A stretch of DNA of 64,000 nt. Origin: Microbulbifer flavimaris. Lineage in GTDB: Bacteria; Pseudomonadota; Gammaproteobacteria; Pseudomonadales; Cellvibrionaceae. Below the pieces are notes generated by a model, which worked only from the letters and a program-made list of their open reading frames with translations, was not told where the DNA came from and did no database searches. Positions 1-9,656 of this stretch are shown here, piece after piece. Position 1 is the stretch's first letter, and each line of letters starts with the position of its first letter. The DNA is taken from contig NZ_LRFG02000003.1 of NCBI RefSeq assembly GCF_001641755.2, forward strand, positions 248,001 through 312,000, in the 5' to 3' direction. The position numbers and the translations under genes are program-made.

Positions 1-539
1 GCGCCATTGCTGTCCAGGTGACGACGGTCGAAGCCGAGGCGAGCGGCCTCTTCCGGCGTGACCGACTTGCTCGCGGCCACTTTCAGCAGCGCCTCGCGGG
101 TGGCATCGGCGTCGTTGGCGTCGAACTCGTGGGCGACCCACTTCTGCGGGATACGGCGGAAGCTCTCCAGGCTGGTATTGGTGGCAAGGGTCTCAATCGG
201 CAGCAGCCGCAGGCTGGCCTGCTCACCGCCATCGCTGAAAATCTCCGTCGGGCACATGGTGGTGCGGCCCGGGCGGGACGGCAGCAAGCGCTTGCCATAG
301 GTATGGGAGAGCAGCGCGTTGATCAGCTCGGTCTTGCCGCGGGAGAACTCGCCCACCAGGGCCAGGGTGAACTGGTCTTCCGCCAGCAGCGCGCGGGCCT
401 GCTGCACGACCTGCCGCGCACCGGCAGAGTTGGGGAAATGCTGTGTCAGCCACTGGTTGAAGGCGGCAAACTGGGTATCCAGGCCTTTTTTCCAGCGGTC
501 GTAATCGGCGATGTGCTGGCGCAAGAGGGCGTCTTCCAT
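1..539 (-). CDS. Dynamin-type GTPase, C-terminus beyond window edge
   Basis: An open frame on the minus strand begins with ATG at 539 and runs off the left edge after about 179 codons. It carries a P-loop GEFSRGKT at residues 63-70, followed by ELINALL and a switch-like RPGRTTMCPTE segment. This is the layout of bacterial dynamin-like / YjdA-type GTPases, which act in membrane remodelling or stability. Only the N-terminal part of the GTPase domain is visible, so the membrane-interaction region cannot be judged. It lies downstream of yggT on the same strand, with about 120 bases between them. The P-loop call is firm; the exact subfamily is not. Confidence 0.8.
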   Translation of the reverse strand, partial: MEDALLRQHIADYDRWKKGLDTQFAAFNQWLTQHFPNSAGARQVVQQARALLAEDQFTLALVGEFSRGKTELINALLSHTYGKRLLPSRPGRTTMCPTEIFSDGGEQASLRLLPIETLATNTSLESFRRIPQKWVAHEFDANDADATREALLKVAASKSVTPEEAARLGFDRRHLDSNG

Positions 540-658
540 GTAATTCTGTTCTTGTTGTACTGCTTACTCGACGGAACCAGCTATTGTCGACCAACAAGCT
601 GGAGAATAGAAGCGCCGGGTCGGCGGAAATGCGACCCGGTTTGCGGAACGGGCGCCAA

Positions 659-1267
659 TCAGAACCCGGGTATCTGCCAGAACAGTCCGTAAACGAACGC
701 GGGCATGTTTGCCATCTGGGCAAAACCCACCAGCAGCTTGTCGGCCACGGTCAGCAGGATAAAGACGAAAATCGGGCTGATGTCGATCACCCCCAGCGGC
801 GGGATCAGGCGGCGCACCGGCGCACAGAATGGCTCCAGCAGCTGGCGCAGCAGCATCAGCGCCGGATGGCCGCTCTGGGGGGCAATCCAGCTGAAAATAA
901 TCGAAATCAGCATACCCACGAAGACAATCGCAATAATGGTGCTGATACATCCCAGCAGGGACCACAGCAGCGCACTCAGCGGATTCAGCAGGCCACCACC
1001 GGCCAGCAGACCGCAGGCCAGAATCATCACCCAGCCCACCAGGATCGCCAGCACTACCGAGGCCATATCGAGGCCGAACAGGCCCGGCACCACCTTGCGC
1101 AGCGGCAGCAGCAGCGGATTGGTCACTTTCACGATGCCTTGGGAGATCGGGTTGTAGAAGTCTGCCCGCGCCAGCTGCAGCAGGAAGCGCATCAGCACTG
1201 CAAACAGAAAGAGGATGCCAATCGTGGCGACGAGAAACACACCGATATTGGTGAAGGTGTTGGCCAT
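659..1267 (-). CDS. yggT: YggT family integral membrane protein
   Basis: The 202-residue protein is almost entirely hydrophobic. It has two copies of the YGGT unit (about residues 5-85 and 100-190), each with a pair of membrane helices and a conserved NPLLLPLRKVVP / PVRRLIPPLG type turn. YggT proteins sit in the inner membrane and have been linked to osmotic or potassium stress tolerance; their biochemistry is unknown. The gene lies directly downstream of proC on the same strand (about 85 bases), the common proC-yggT pairing. Starting at ATG 1267 gives a normal N-terminus (MANTFTNIG). Confidence 0.92.
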   Translation of the reverse strand: MANTFTNIGVFLVATIGILFLFAVLMRFLLQLARADFYNPISQGIVKVTNPLLLPLRKVVPGLFGLDMASVVLAILVGWVMILACGLLAGGGLLNPLSALLWSLLGCISTIIAIVFVGMLISIIFSWIAPQSGHPALMLLRQLLEPFCAPVRRLIPPLGVIDISPIFVFILLTVADKLLVGFAQMANMPAFVYGLFWQIPGF

Positions 1268-1352
1268 CTAGATTCCCTGCGAGGTTTTGCAATTTGCTAT
1301 CGACGCCCGCCCCTGCCGGCGCCAGTTATTGTTCTGGATCAAGCGCGGACGG

Positions 1353-2189
1353 TCAGTTGTCGAGTTCCCGCGCCATCTCTGCGGCGCGCGCGGCACAGTC
1401 GCGCATGGCCTGCTCCACCAGCTCTGGCAGCCCGCCACTCTGGAAGCGCTGAACAGCGCGCTCGGTGGTGCCGTTGGGCGACATGACGTTGCGTTTCAAC
1501 TGGGCAACATCCACATCGCTGGCCACCGCCAGTTTCGCCGCGCCCAGTGCGGTTTGCAAGGTGAGGCGCTCCGCGTCCGCACGGGGCATACCCGCTTTTT
1601 CCGCGGCATCGATCATGGATTCCATAAACTGAAAGTAATAGGCCGGGCCGGACCCGGATACAGCGATAACCTGGTCGATGCCGGACTCCTGCTCGACCCA
1701 GATGGCGATACCCACCGCCTCGGCCATCTGCTCTGCGATCTGCTTTTGCGCGGCGGAGACACCGTCACCGGCAAAAAGACCGGTCACGCCAGTGCCCACC
1801 AGTGCCGGTGTATTGGGCATGGCCCGCACGATCGGCACACCGGCACCCAGCCAGCGCTGATAGGCCGCCAGGGGGATGCCCGCGGCCAGGGTAATCACCA
1901 GCGGTTTGCGATCGCTCACCAACCCGGCAAGCTGTTCGCAGAGTTCCTTCATCATCTGCGGCTTGACGGACAGCACCAGCACGTCGGCCTCGGCCACGGC
2001 GGCTTCGTTGTCCGTGGTTACCTGCACACCGTGACGCGTGGCGAAGTCCGCCAGTTTCTGCTCATTGCGACCGGTGGCGACAATACGCTCCGCCGGGTAG
2101 CCGCTGGCCACCAGGCCGCCGATCACTGCACCCGCCATATTGCCGGCACCGCCGATAAACACCATCTTCGGTTGTTCCGTCGCTGTCAC
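1353..2189 (-). CDS. proC: Pyrroline-5-carboxylate reductase
   Basis: The 278-residue product is of normal length for ProC, which reduces 1-pyrroline-5-carboxylate to L-proline with NAD(P)H in the cytoplasm. The Rossmann-fold start FIGGAGNMAGAVIGGL sits at residues 11-26. The C-terminal dimerisation domain holds the family signature (VSGSGPAYYFQFMESMIDAA and the MSPNGTTERA stretch). It is cotranscribed toward yggT. In many gammaproteobacteria the order is pilT, yggS, proC, yggT; here a plus-strand peptidase gene separates proC from yggS. Start is ATG 2189. Confidence 0.96.
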   Translation of the reverse strand: MTATEQPKMVFIGGAGNMAGAVIGGLVASGYPAERIVATGRNEQKLADFATRHGVQVTTDNEAAVAEADVLVLSVKPQMMKELCEQLAGLVSDRKPLVITLAAGIPLAAYQRWLGAGVPIVRAMPNTPALVGTGVTGLFAGDGVSAAQKQIAEQMAEAVGIAIWVEQESGIDQVIAVSGSGPAYYFQFMESMIDAAEKAGMPRADAERLTLQTALGAAKLAVASDVDVAQLKRNVMSPNGTTERAVQRFQSGGLPELVEQAMRDCAARAAEMARELDN

Positions 2190-2366
2190 TGACTTCCCCT
2201 CGCTGACTGCTGTGTAGCCTGTTGCGGCAGATTATGGCTGCCGGCCCTGTTAATTGAAAATCTGGCGGCATTTTCATCCAGTTCCTGTCCGCTCGTCGAA
2301 GCCGACTGGAATCCCGCCGCGAGGCTTTTAACATGGAGGCGACAATGACGATAACAAGGAATACCC

Positions 2367-4412
2367 ATGAACAAGCAGAGATTGCTCGCCACTGCCCTGG
2401 TGGCCGTCGGCCTGACCTGGTCAGCGGTCTCCCCTGCCGCAGTGGAGACCCGCACCCTCAATAACGGCAACCTGGTGCTGGAGGACATCCCCCCGGTTCC
2501 CGATCAGGTGGCCGATGACCTCAACCGCTACCAGAATGTGCGCTCCGCCGCAGTGCTGGGTTGGACCGAGGAGGGAGATTCACTCTACGTCTCCACCCGT
2601 TTCGGAGAGGTCAATCAGATTCACCGGGTAGATCGCCCCGGTGGTGCCCGCCAGCAGCTGACTTTCTTCCAGGAGCCGGTGGGCCAGGTGGAACCGCGGC
2701 CGCAGGCCAGCCAGCTGGCGTTCACCATGGACGCCGGCGGCAGTGAGGATGCACAGATCTTCCTGTTTGATACCGCCAGCGGCGAAAGCCGCATGCTCAG
2801 CGATGGCGAGTCCCGCAACAGCGCCATTACCTGGAGCCCCGATGGCTCGCTGCTGGCCTACCAGAGCACGCGGCGCAACGGCCGCTCCAACGATCTCTGG
2901 ATCACCCGCCTGTCCAGCGATGGCCACACCAGCACCCTGGCGCTGGAATCCCCGGATGGCAGCTGGTGGGGGCCGGTTTCGTTCAGTGCCGACAACCGTC
3001 GCCTGCTGGTGCAACAGTACATCTCCTCCACCAACTCACTGGTGCATGTACTGGATATTGAGAGTGGTGAGCTGCAGCGGGTCGCCGGCGACAGCGAGAA
3101 CCAGTCTCGCAACTACGCCGCTGACTTCGACACTGACGGTAACGGTATTTTTTACGTTTCCGACCGCCGTGGCGAATTCGCGCAGCTGGTGCACCGGGAT
3201 CTTGCCACTGGCGAGGAGCGTGTCATCACCGCTGACATCCCCTGGGACGTGTCCACTGTAGTGCTCAGCGAGGATCGCCGCCGTGGCGCCTTCACCGTCA
3301 ACGAAAACGGCATGGACCAGCTGTACCTGATCGACCCCCGCAGCATGCGTTTCCGCAAAGTCGCGGATATGCCCATTGGTGTGGTGGGCGGACTGCAGTT
3401 CAACAGTGCCGGGGACAAACTGGCGCTGTCCATCAACACCCCCAAGACCCCCACGGATACCTTCGTCCTGAATCTGCGCCGCAACCCACTGCGCCACGCA
3501 GAACTCGAGCGCTGGACCCGCAGTGAAGTGGGCGGCCTGGATACGGAAAACTTTGTCGAACCGGAACTGGTGCAGTACCCCACCTTCGATGAGGTCAACG
3601 GCCAACCCCGCAAGATCCCCGCCTTTGTCTACCGGCCGCGCAACGCCGAGGGCCCGGTGCCGGTGATCATCTCCATCCACGGTGGGCCGGAAGCCCAGTA
3701 CCGCCCCTACTTCAGCAGCACCTACCAGCTGTGGCTGGAGAAGCTGGGCGCCGCTGTCATCGCCCCCAATGTGCGCGGCTCCGCCGGCTACGGGAAAACC
3801 TACGTCGCCCTGGATAACGGCTTCAAGCGCGAGGATTCGGTGCGTGATATCGGTGCACTGCTGGACTGGATCGAGACCCAGCCGGACCTGGACGCAGACC
3901 GGGTGGCGGTATTCGGTGGCAGCTACGGTGGCTATATGGTGCTGGCCAGCGCCATGCACTACAGCGACCGGCTGCGCGCGGCGGTGGATATCGTCGGCAT
4001 CTCCAATTTCGTCACTTTCCTGACCAATACCCGCGACTACCGCCGCGATCTGCGCCGGGTGGAGTACGGGGATGAGCGCGACCCCGATATGCGTGCCTTC
4101 CTCGAGCGCATCAGCCCCAGCAACAACGTGGAGAAGATTCGCGTACCGATGCTGGTGGTGCAGGGGGAGAATGACCCGCGGGTGCCCGTTACCGAGGCGG
4201 AGCAGATCGTCGCCGCCCTGCGGGAGGGAGGCAAACCGGTGTGGTACATGAACGCCCTGAACGAAGGGCACGGTTACCGCAAAAAGGAAAACCGGGATGT
4301 TTACGCCCAGGTCACCGCCCTGTTCTTCTCCGAGCACCTGCTGGAAAAACCGGTGCCCAGCTGGAAGCCGGACCAGAGCGAGGAAATGCAGTCTGCCGGA
4401 CAGGCCCTCTAA
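2367..4412 (+). CDS. S9 family serine peptidase (prolyl oligopeptidase-type), exported
   Basis: 681 residues. A signal peptide (about residues 1-25, ending SPAA) precedes a beta-propeller region with TolB/WD40-like PDG and SPDGS repeats (about 60-370), then a C-terminal alpha/beta hydrolase domain. The nucleophile elbow is GGSYGGY, the acid lies in the GENDPRVP segment, and the histidine is in NEGHGY, so the catalytic triad is complete. The family cleaves short peptides, often after proline or as dipeptidyl peptidases; this one probably works in the periplasm. It is monocistronic and sits between the opposite-strand genes proC and yggS, breaking a usually tight cluster. Confidence 0.92.
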   Translation: MNKQRLLATALVAVGLTWSAVSPAAVETRTLNNGNLVLEDIPPVPDQVADDLNRYQNVRSAAVLGWTEEGDSLYVSTRFGEVNQIHRVDRPGGARQQLTFFQEPVGQVEPRPQASQLAFTMDAGGSEDAQIFLFDTASGESRMLSDGESRNSAITWSPDGSLLAYQSTRRNGRSNDLWITRLSSDGHTSTLALESPDGSWWGPVSFSADNRRLLVQQYISSTNSLVHVLDIESGELQRVAGDSENQSRNYAADFDTDGNGIFYVSDRRGEFAQLVHRDLATGEERVITADIPWDVSTVVLSEDRRRGAFTVNENGMDQLYLIDPRSMRFRKVADMPIGVVGGLQFNSAGDKLALSINTPKTPTDTFVLNLRRNPLRHAELERWTRSEVGGLDTENFVEPELVQYPTFDEVNGQPRKIPAFVYRPRNAEGPVPVIISIHGGPEAQYRPYFSSTYQLWLEKLGAAVIAPNVRGSAGYGKTYVALDNGFKREDSVRDIGALLDWIETQPDLDADRVAVFGGSYGGYMVLASAMHYSDRLRAAVDIVGISNFVTFLTNTRDYRRDLRRVEYGDERDPDMRAFLERISPSNNVEKIRVPMLVVQGENDPRVPVTEAEQIVAALREGGKPVWYMNALNEGHGYRKKENRDVYAQVTALFFSEHLLEKPVPSWKPDQSEEMQSAGQAL

Positions 4413-4469
4413 CCGGCACTGGATTCAGGCCGCAGCCTCTTCGGGCTGACGGCCCAGCCAGCGGTATGG

Positions 4470-5165
4470 CTAGTCGCGGCGCCCGAAGATGTCGGTGCCG
4501 ATGCGCACCGTCGTGGCGCCGCAGGCGATGGCCGTCTCCATATCACTGGACATCCCCATGGACAGCGTGTCCAGGGGCTGGCCGGGTAGCTGCTCGCGCA
4601 GCTGCCGCAGAAGGTCCGCCAGCGCCCGAAAAGGCTGCGCCTGCGCGTCCGCGGCCTCCCGCGGTGCGGGGATGGCCATCAACCCGCGCAGGCGCAGGTT
4701 TGGCAGCTGCGCCACCGCCTCCGCCAACGCTCCCACCTCATCCGGTGCCACCCCGGACTTGCTCTCTTCCCTGTCGATATTGACCTGCAGGCACAGGTTC
4801 AGGGGCTCCATGCCTTCCGGCCGCTGGGCGGAAAGCCGCTGGGCAATTTTCAACCGGTCGACACTGTGCATCCAGTGGAAGTGCTCGGCCACCGCGCGGG
4901 TCTTGTTGGATTGCAGCGGGCCGATGAAGTGCCAGATGATGTCCAGGTCGGTGAGCTCCGCCTGCTTTTCCAGCGCCTCCTGCAGGTAGTTCTCGCCAAA
5001 ATGGCGCTGGCCGGCCTCGAAGGCACAGCGCAGGTCTGCCGCGGGACGGGTCTTGGACACCGCCAGCAAGGTGACGCTTTCGGGATCGCGCCCACAGGCG
5101 GCGCAACTTGTGACAATGCGCTCGCCCACGCGATTCAGGTTTTCGGTGATGTCTTCTTTGCGCAT
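4470..5165 (-). CDS. yggS: YggS/PLPBP family pyridoxal-phosphate homeostasis protein
   Basis: 231 residues, the usual length. It has the alanine-racemase-like TIM barrel without the second domain. The PLP lysine lies in AVSKTRP, with downstream signatures GENYLQE, WHFIGPLQSNK, and the phosphate loop GMSSDMETAI / VRIGTDIFG at the C-terminus. YggS binds PLP and affects PLP and amino-acid balance; no clear catalytic activity is known. It is divergent from pilT, with about 100 bases between the start codons, an arrangement seen widely in gammaproteobacteria. Confidence 0.95.
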   Translation of the reverse strand: MRKEDITENLNRVGERIVTSCAACGRDPESVTLLAVSKTRPAADLRCAFEAGQRHFGENYLQEALEKQAELTDLDIIWHFIGPLQSNKTRAVAEHFHWMHSVDRLKIAQRLSAQRPEGMEPLNLCLQVNIDREESKSGVAPDEVGALAEAVAQLPNLRLRGLMAIPAPREAADAQAQPFRALADLLRQLREQLPGQPLDTLSMGMSSDMETAIACGATTVRIGTDIFGRRD

Positions 5166-5266
5166 ATACTAGCCCAATAACAAAGAGGGCCGATTGTACG
5201 CAAATCCCGCCGCGACTCTAGAAACGGCCCGCCGCCGAAGGGTAATCAGAACAATAAGGTAGCAGT

Positions 5267-6301
5267 ATGGACATCACAGAACTCCTCGCCTTCAGTGCCA
5301 AGCAGAACGCCTCGGACCTCCACCTGTCCGCGGGGCTACCACCAATGATCCGGGTGGACGGCGATGTCCGCCGCATCAACCTGCCGGCCATGGAGCACAA
5401 GCAGGTCCACTCACTGATCTACGAGATCATGAATGACAAGCAGCGCAAGGATTACGAGGAGTTCCTGGAGACCGACTTCTCCTTCGAGGTGCCCGGGGTA
5501 GCCCGTTTCCGGGTTAACGCCTTCAACCAGAACCGCGGTGCCGGCGCCGTGTTCCGGACCATTCCGTCCAAAGTACTGACCATGGACGACCTGGGCATGG
5601 GCCAGGTGTTCCGCCAGATCTGCGATACACCCCGCGGCCTGGTGCTGGTGACCGGGCCCACCGGCTCCGGTAAGTCCACCAGCCTGGCGGCGATGATCGA
5701 CTACATCAACGACAACAAGTACGAGCACATCCTCACCGTCGAGGACCCGATCGAATTCGTGCACGAGTCGAAGAAGTGCCTGCTCAACCAGCGGGAAGTC
5801 CACCGGGACACCCACGGCTTCGCCGAGGCCCTGCGCTCCGCCCTGCGTGAAGACCCGGACATCATCCTCGTGGGTGAGATGCGGGACCTGGAAACCATCC
5901 GCCTGGCCCTGACCGCGGCGGAAACCGGTCACCTGGTATTCGGCACCCTGCACACCACCTCCGCCGCCAAGACCATCGACCGGGTAGTGGACGTCTTCCC
6001 GGCGGAAGAGAAAGCCATGGTGCGCTCGATGCTGTCGGAATCCCTGCAGGCGGTTGTCTCCCAGACCCTGCTGAAGCGCAACGGTGGCGGCCGCGTGGCC
6101 GCCCACGAGATCATGCGCGGCACCCCGGCGATCCGCAACCTGATCCGCGAGGACAAGGTCGCGCAGATGTATTCCGCCATCCAGACCGGTGCCAGTGTTG
6201 GCATGCAGACCATGGACCAGTGCCTGCAGGACCTGGTGGAGCGCCGGATAATTACCCGCGACGTGGCCCGGGAGAAGGCCAAGATGCCGGAGAACTTTTA
6301 A
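5267..6301 (+). CDS. pilT: Type IV pilus retraction ATPase PilT
   Basis: 344 residues, matching PilT. An N-terminal PAS-like domain (about 1-100) precedes the RecA-like motor domain. Walker A GPTGSGKST is at 130-138, the Walker B-region LVGEMRD at 201-207, and the His box TGHLVFGTLHT at 220-230. The PilT-specific AIRNLIRE motif needed for retraction follows near residue 288. PilT hexamers on the cytoplasmic side depolymerise the pilus, giving twitching motility and DNA uptake. It stands just upstream of its paralogue pilU and is divergent from yggS. Start ATG 5267 has an AAGG-like ribosome site. Confidence 0.97.
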   Translation: MDITELLAFSAKQNASDLHLSAGLPPMIRVDGDVRRINLPAMEHKQVHSLIYEIMNDKQRKDYEEFLETDFSFEVPGVARFRVNAFNQNRGAGAVFRTIPSKVLTMDDLGMGQVFRQICDTPRGLVLVTGPTGSGKSTSLAAMIDYINDNKYEHILTVEDPIEFVHESKKCLLNQREVHRDTHGFAEALRSALREDPDIILVGEMRDLETIRLALTAAETGHLVFGTLHTTSAAKTIDRVVDVFPAEEKAMVRSMLSESLQAVVSQTLLKRNGGGRVAAHEIMRGTPAIRNLIREDKVAQMYSAIQTGASVGMQTMDQCLQDLVERRIITRDVAREKAKMPENF

Positions 6302-6411
6302 TTTACACCTCGCCCTGCTCTGCCATGAACAGGGCGCGCGTCGCCGTGGCGAAAGTGGGTTACGGCCCGCTCGCATGCGACAATCGACAAAAATAAATAG
6401 CGGTGAAATCT

Positions 6412-7560
6412 ATGGAAATCGAACGACTCTTACAGCTGGTGGTGGAAAAAGGCGCATCCGACCTGTTCATCACCGCCGGGGTCCCGCCATCGATCAAAGT
6501 CCACGGCAAGGTGATCCCGGCCAGCAGCTCGGCCCTGACTCCGGAGAAGGCCCGCGAGATGGTGGTGGGCATCATGAACGAGAAGCAGCGCCGTGAGTTC
6601 GCCGATAAGAAAGAGCTGAACTTCGCCATTGCCGTGCGCAATGTCGGCCGCTTCCGGGTTTCCGCCTTCTTCCAGCGCAACCTGGTGGGCATGGTGCTGC
6701 GTCGCATCGAGACCCGCATCCCCACCGTCGACGGCCTGGGCCTGCCGGAGATCCTCAAGGACCTGGCCATGACCAGGCGCGGCCTGATCATCTTTGTGGG
6801 CGCCACCGGTACCGGTAAGTCCACCTCGCTGGCGTCCATGATCGGCCACCGCAACGAGAACTCGAAGGGCCACATCATCTCCATCGAGGACCCGATCGAA
6901 TTCGTCCACCAGCACCGCGGCTGTATTGTCACCCAGCGGGAAGTGGGCCTGGATACGGAGTCCTTCGAGGTCGCCCTGAAGAACACCCTGCGTCAGGCCC
7001 CGGATGTGATCCTGATTGGTGAGGTGCGCTCCCGCGAAACCATGGACCACGCCATTGCCTTCGCCGAGACCGGCCACCTGTGTCTCTGCACCCTGCACGC
7101 CAACAACGCCAACCAGGCCCTGGACCGGATCATTCACTTCTTCCCGGCTGACCGCCACCAGCAGCTGTGGATGGACCTGTCCCTGAACCTGAAGGCCATG
7201 GTGGCCCAGCAGCTGGTACCGACGCCGGATGGCGACGGCCGCCGGGCCTGTCTCGAGATCATGATCAACACCCCGCTGATGGCCGACCTGATCCGCAAGG
7301 GTGAGGTGCACAAAATGAAGGAGTTGATGAAGCGCTCCAACGAGCAGGGTATGCAGACCTTCGACCAGGCGCTGTACGAGCTCTACGACCGCGGCGAGAT
7401 CACCTACGAGGATGCCCTCTCCCACGCGGACTCCGCCAACGACCTGCGCCTGATGATCAAGCTCAAGTCCGAATCCGATGCCGAGTACCTCAACAATGCG
7501 GCAGACGAGCTGAGCCTGGAGGGCGACAGCGAAGAGTACGGCGGACCGAAACTTTACTGA
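6412..7560 (+). CDS. pilU: Type IV pilus accessory retraction ATPase PilU
   Basis: 382 residues from ATG 6412. A GTG at 6403 could add three codons, but GGTGA at 6402-6406 fits as the ribosome site for 6412. The protein parallels PilT with Walker A GATGTGKST, LIGEVRSRETM and TGHLCLCTLHANNANQ. It has the longer acidic C-terminal tail seen in PilU (last 30 residues rich in D/E). PilU works with PilT to power forceful retraction and cannot retract alone. It lies about 110 bases after pilT and converges on the algR-type gene with only about 20 bases between stops. Confidence 0.96.
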   Translation: MEIERLLQLVVEKGASDLFITAGVPPSIKVHGKVIPASSSALTPEKAREMVVGIMNEKQRREFADKKELNFAIAVRNVGRFRVSAFFQRNLVGMVLRRIETRIPTVDGLGLPEILKDLAMTRRGLIIFVGATGTGKSTSLASMIGHRNENSKGHIISIEDPIEFVHQHRGCIVTQREVGLDTESFEVALKNTLRQAPDVILIGEVRSRETMDHAIAFAETGHLCLCTLHANNANQALDRIIHFFPADRHQQLWMDLSLNLKAMVAQQLVPTPDGDGRRACLEIMINTPLMADLIRKGEVHKMKELMKRSNEQGMQTFDQALYELYDRGEITYEDALSHADSANDLRLMIKLKSESDAEYLNNAADELSLEGDSEEYGGPKLY

Positions 7561-7579
7561 CAGGCCGGGCCGGCATCTC

Positions 7580-8329
7580 CTACCGGCCCAGTTCCTCCAC
7601 CAGCTGGCGAATCTCAGGCAGTAACCGGCGGCTCACCTGGGGTCGCTCGCCAGAGTCTTTCAATAGCACCCGGTAGCTGCCGCCGTCGCGGCTGAGCCCG
7701 GCGATATAACGCCGGGAAACCAGTGCGTTGCGGTGCACGCGCACAAAGGTGTCCGCGAATTCCTGCTCCAGGTCCTTGAGGGACTCGTCCAGAATCGTTT
7801 CACCACCCTCGTGATGGGCGACCACATATTTGCTGTCGGCGATCAGGCAGCGAATGGTGCCCACCTCCAGCAATTCCACACCGCGTCGACTGACCGCTTT
7901 GATCTGCCGTCTGCTCGGGCTCCCCTGCCCGGAATCGACAGTGGCCAGCCGTCGCTGTGGCTTGCTCAGGCGCTGCAGCTTTTCAATGGCCGCCGACAGC
8001 TGTTCCCGCGACACCGGCTTGAGCAGATAACCGGCCGCGGCCGTGGCAAAGGCCGGCAGGGCAAATTCGTCGTGCGCGGTGCAGAAGATCATCGCCGGGG
8101 GGTGTTCACGGGCCGAGAGTGTCTCGGCCAGCGCCAGGCCGCTTTCGCCGGGCATTTCAATGTCCAGCAACACCAGGTCCGGGTCCAGCGCCTCCACCTG
8201 GGCCAACGCGGTCTGCGCGTCCACCGCCTCGCCCAGCAGCGTGCAGTGATCCAGGGCTTCAAGCTGCCGCGCCAGCCGGGCCCTGGCCAGCGGTTCGTCA
8301 TCTACGATTAACACACCGAGTTCGGTCAT
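7580..8329 (-). CDS. algR: LytTR-type response regulator (AlgR-like)
   Basis: 249 residues. An N-terminal receiver domain has VDDE at 9-12 and the phospho-acceptor Asp56 in LLDIEMP. A C-terminal LytTR DNA-binding domain (about 145-245) carries VHRNALVSRRYI. In Pseudomonas, AlgR controls alginate, type IV pilus fimbrial subunit genes and virulence, and is paired with the histidine kinase AlgZ/FimS. Here the start overlaps the end of the kinase gene by 4 bases, and argH stands divergently upstream, as in Pseudomonas. The pilT/pilU genes nearby fit a pilus-related role, though that link is inference. Confidence 0.9.
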   Translation of the reverse strand: MTELGVLIVDDEPLARARLARQLEALDHCTLLGEAVDAQTALAQVEALDPDLVLLDIEMPGESGLALAETLSAREHPPAMIFCTAHDEFALPAFATAAAGYLLKPVSREQLSAAIEKLQRLSKPQRRLATVDSGQGSPSRRQIKAVSRRGVELLEVGTIRCLIADSKYVVAHHEGGETILDESLKDLEQEFADTFVRVHRNALVSRRYIAGLSRDGGSYRVLLKDSGERPQVSRRLLPEIRQLVEELGR

Positions 8330-9510
8330 AGTGCGGGCTCCGTACTCTCGGCTTCCGTCTTTGGCTTTTCCTCACGGCGGATATGCAGCACTGTTTCATG
8401 CTGTGCGGGCTTCGTTGAAGCCACCTCAATGGGCAACTCCACTTCGAGCCGATATAACCCGTCGATCAGTTCAGAATGAAAGCGGTAGCGATGGCCGTAG
8501 TGCGCAGCCAGGCGCTGGCGAACATTCTCCTGCGCCATGCCGTTGCCGTGGCGCTCCCGGTCCGCATCGTACCCCGGAGCGGGATTTTCGATCAGCAATC
8601 GCAACTGGCTGTCGTGGCGTCGAAGGCCGACTCGGATTTCGCCACCTCCCGGCAAGCGGGCCACCCCGTGCAGCACCGCGTTCTCCAGCAGTGGTTGCAA
8701 CAGCATGGAGGGAATCAGTGCGTCATCGAGGCCTTCGTCAATCTCCCAGTGCTGGCGCAGGCGAGCGCCCAATCGCAGCGCCTCGATCTGCAGGTAGCGC
8801 CGTGCCAGGGCCACCTCCTGGGCCAGCGGCACCAGCTTGGAATCGGCAAGACTGGCACGGAACAGCGCGGAGAGATCCTCCACCAGTTTTTCCGCCCGCT
8901 GCGGATCGACGGCGATCAGGCTGGCCAGGCTGTTCATGCTGTTGAAAAGGAAGTGCGGGCGAATCCGCGACTGCAGGGCATCGATGCGGGCACCCAGTTC
9001 GGCCCGTTGCTGGTTGTGCAGCTGCTGCTGCACATAGGCATAGCGCAACACCACCCCCACACAGATGGCACCGAGAAGCGTATTGTCCAGCAGGTGCCAG
9101 AAATCAAAGCCCTGGCGCGTGAGCGAGGCGCGCAGCCATTCCTGGGCGACCAGCACCGTCATCAGCACGGCCATCACCACCGCGAAACTGGTACCTCCTG
9201 CTACCCGGTGCGGCAACTTCGCCAGCCACGGCCTCAGGCGACAGAGGATCGCGGCAGAGGGAAGGATGACCCACTGCACCACCAGCGAGACCAGCCCCAG
9301 GCGTTGCCAGCTGAACTCCCGCAGGCCGTCGACCGCCAGCACCAGCACGAGGGCCAGCAGCTCGCCCATCAACACCAGTGCCGCCACCGCCGAGACGTGG
9401 CACAGGTCTGGCAGAAACTGCAGTTGCGCAGAATCTTCGCCTTCTGGTGCAAATTTACGAATTTGCTGCGTTATACTGCCCGCCGGCTGCGCGGACTGTG
9501 GGGAGGTCAT
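8326..9510 (-). CDS. algZ: LytS-family sensor histidine kinase (AlgZ/FimS-like)
   Basis: 394 residues. About four membrane helices (residues 40-160) precede a His_kinase domain with RPHFLFNSMNSL; the putative phospho-histidine is H186. A HATPase region follows, with LLENAVLHG and the HGNGMAQENVRQRL loop. This is the non-canonical LytS/AlgZ class, not the H-box EnvZ class. It sits in the inner membrane and should phosphorylate the adjacent LytTR regulator, whose start overlaps its stop. The cognate signal cannot be read from the sequence. The gene is divergent from argH, matching the Pseudomonas argH/algZ/algR locus. Confidence 0.88.
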   Translation of the reverse strand: MTSPQSAQPAGSITQQIRKFAPEGEDSAQLQFLPDLCHVSAVAALVLMGELLALVLVLAVDGLREFSWQRLGLVSLVVQWVILPSAAILCRLRPWLAKLPHRVAGGTSFAVVMAVLMTVLVAQEWLRASLTRQGFDFWHLLDNTLLGAICVGVVLRYAYVQQQLHNQQRAELGARIDALQSRIRPHFLFNSMNSLASLIAVDPQRAEKLVEDLSALFRASLADSKLVPLAQEVALARRYLQIEALRLGARLRQHWEIDEGLDDALIPSMLLQPLLENAVLHGVARLPGGGEIRVGLRRHDSQLRLLIENPAPGYDADRERHGNGMAQENVRQRLAAHYGHRYRFHSELIDGLYRLEVELPIEVASTKPAQHETVLHIRREEKPKTEAESTEPAL

Positions 9511-9656
9511 ACCACTGTTATTCTTCGTGCGTTGTTATTGGGTTCGCTGCGGCTCCGCTGAGCCCGGCGCGCCCCCGAAGATACCGCCATCGCCAGACTA
9601 CTTCCACTACCTCCGCCGGATTCGCGGGGTGAGATTGCAAGAGATAGCAACACGAC

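Noticed and set aside
3036..4337. 433-residue open frame on the minus strand inside the S9 peptidase gene
   Set aside because: GC-rich shadow frame with low-complexity His/Val/Gly composition and no motif; the plus-strand peptidase has complete catalytic motifs.
6311..6336. CGCCCTG/CAGGGCG hairpin between pilT and pilU as a terminator
   Set aside because: Seven-base stem with a 12-base loop and no T run; at most a weak attenuator or chance pairing.
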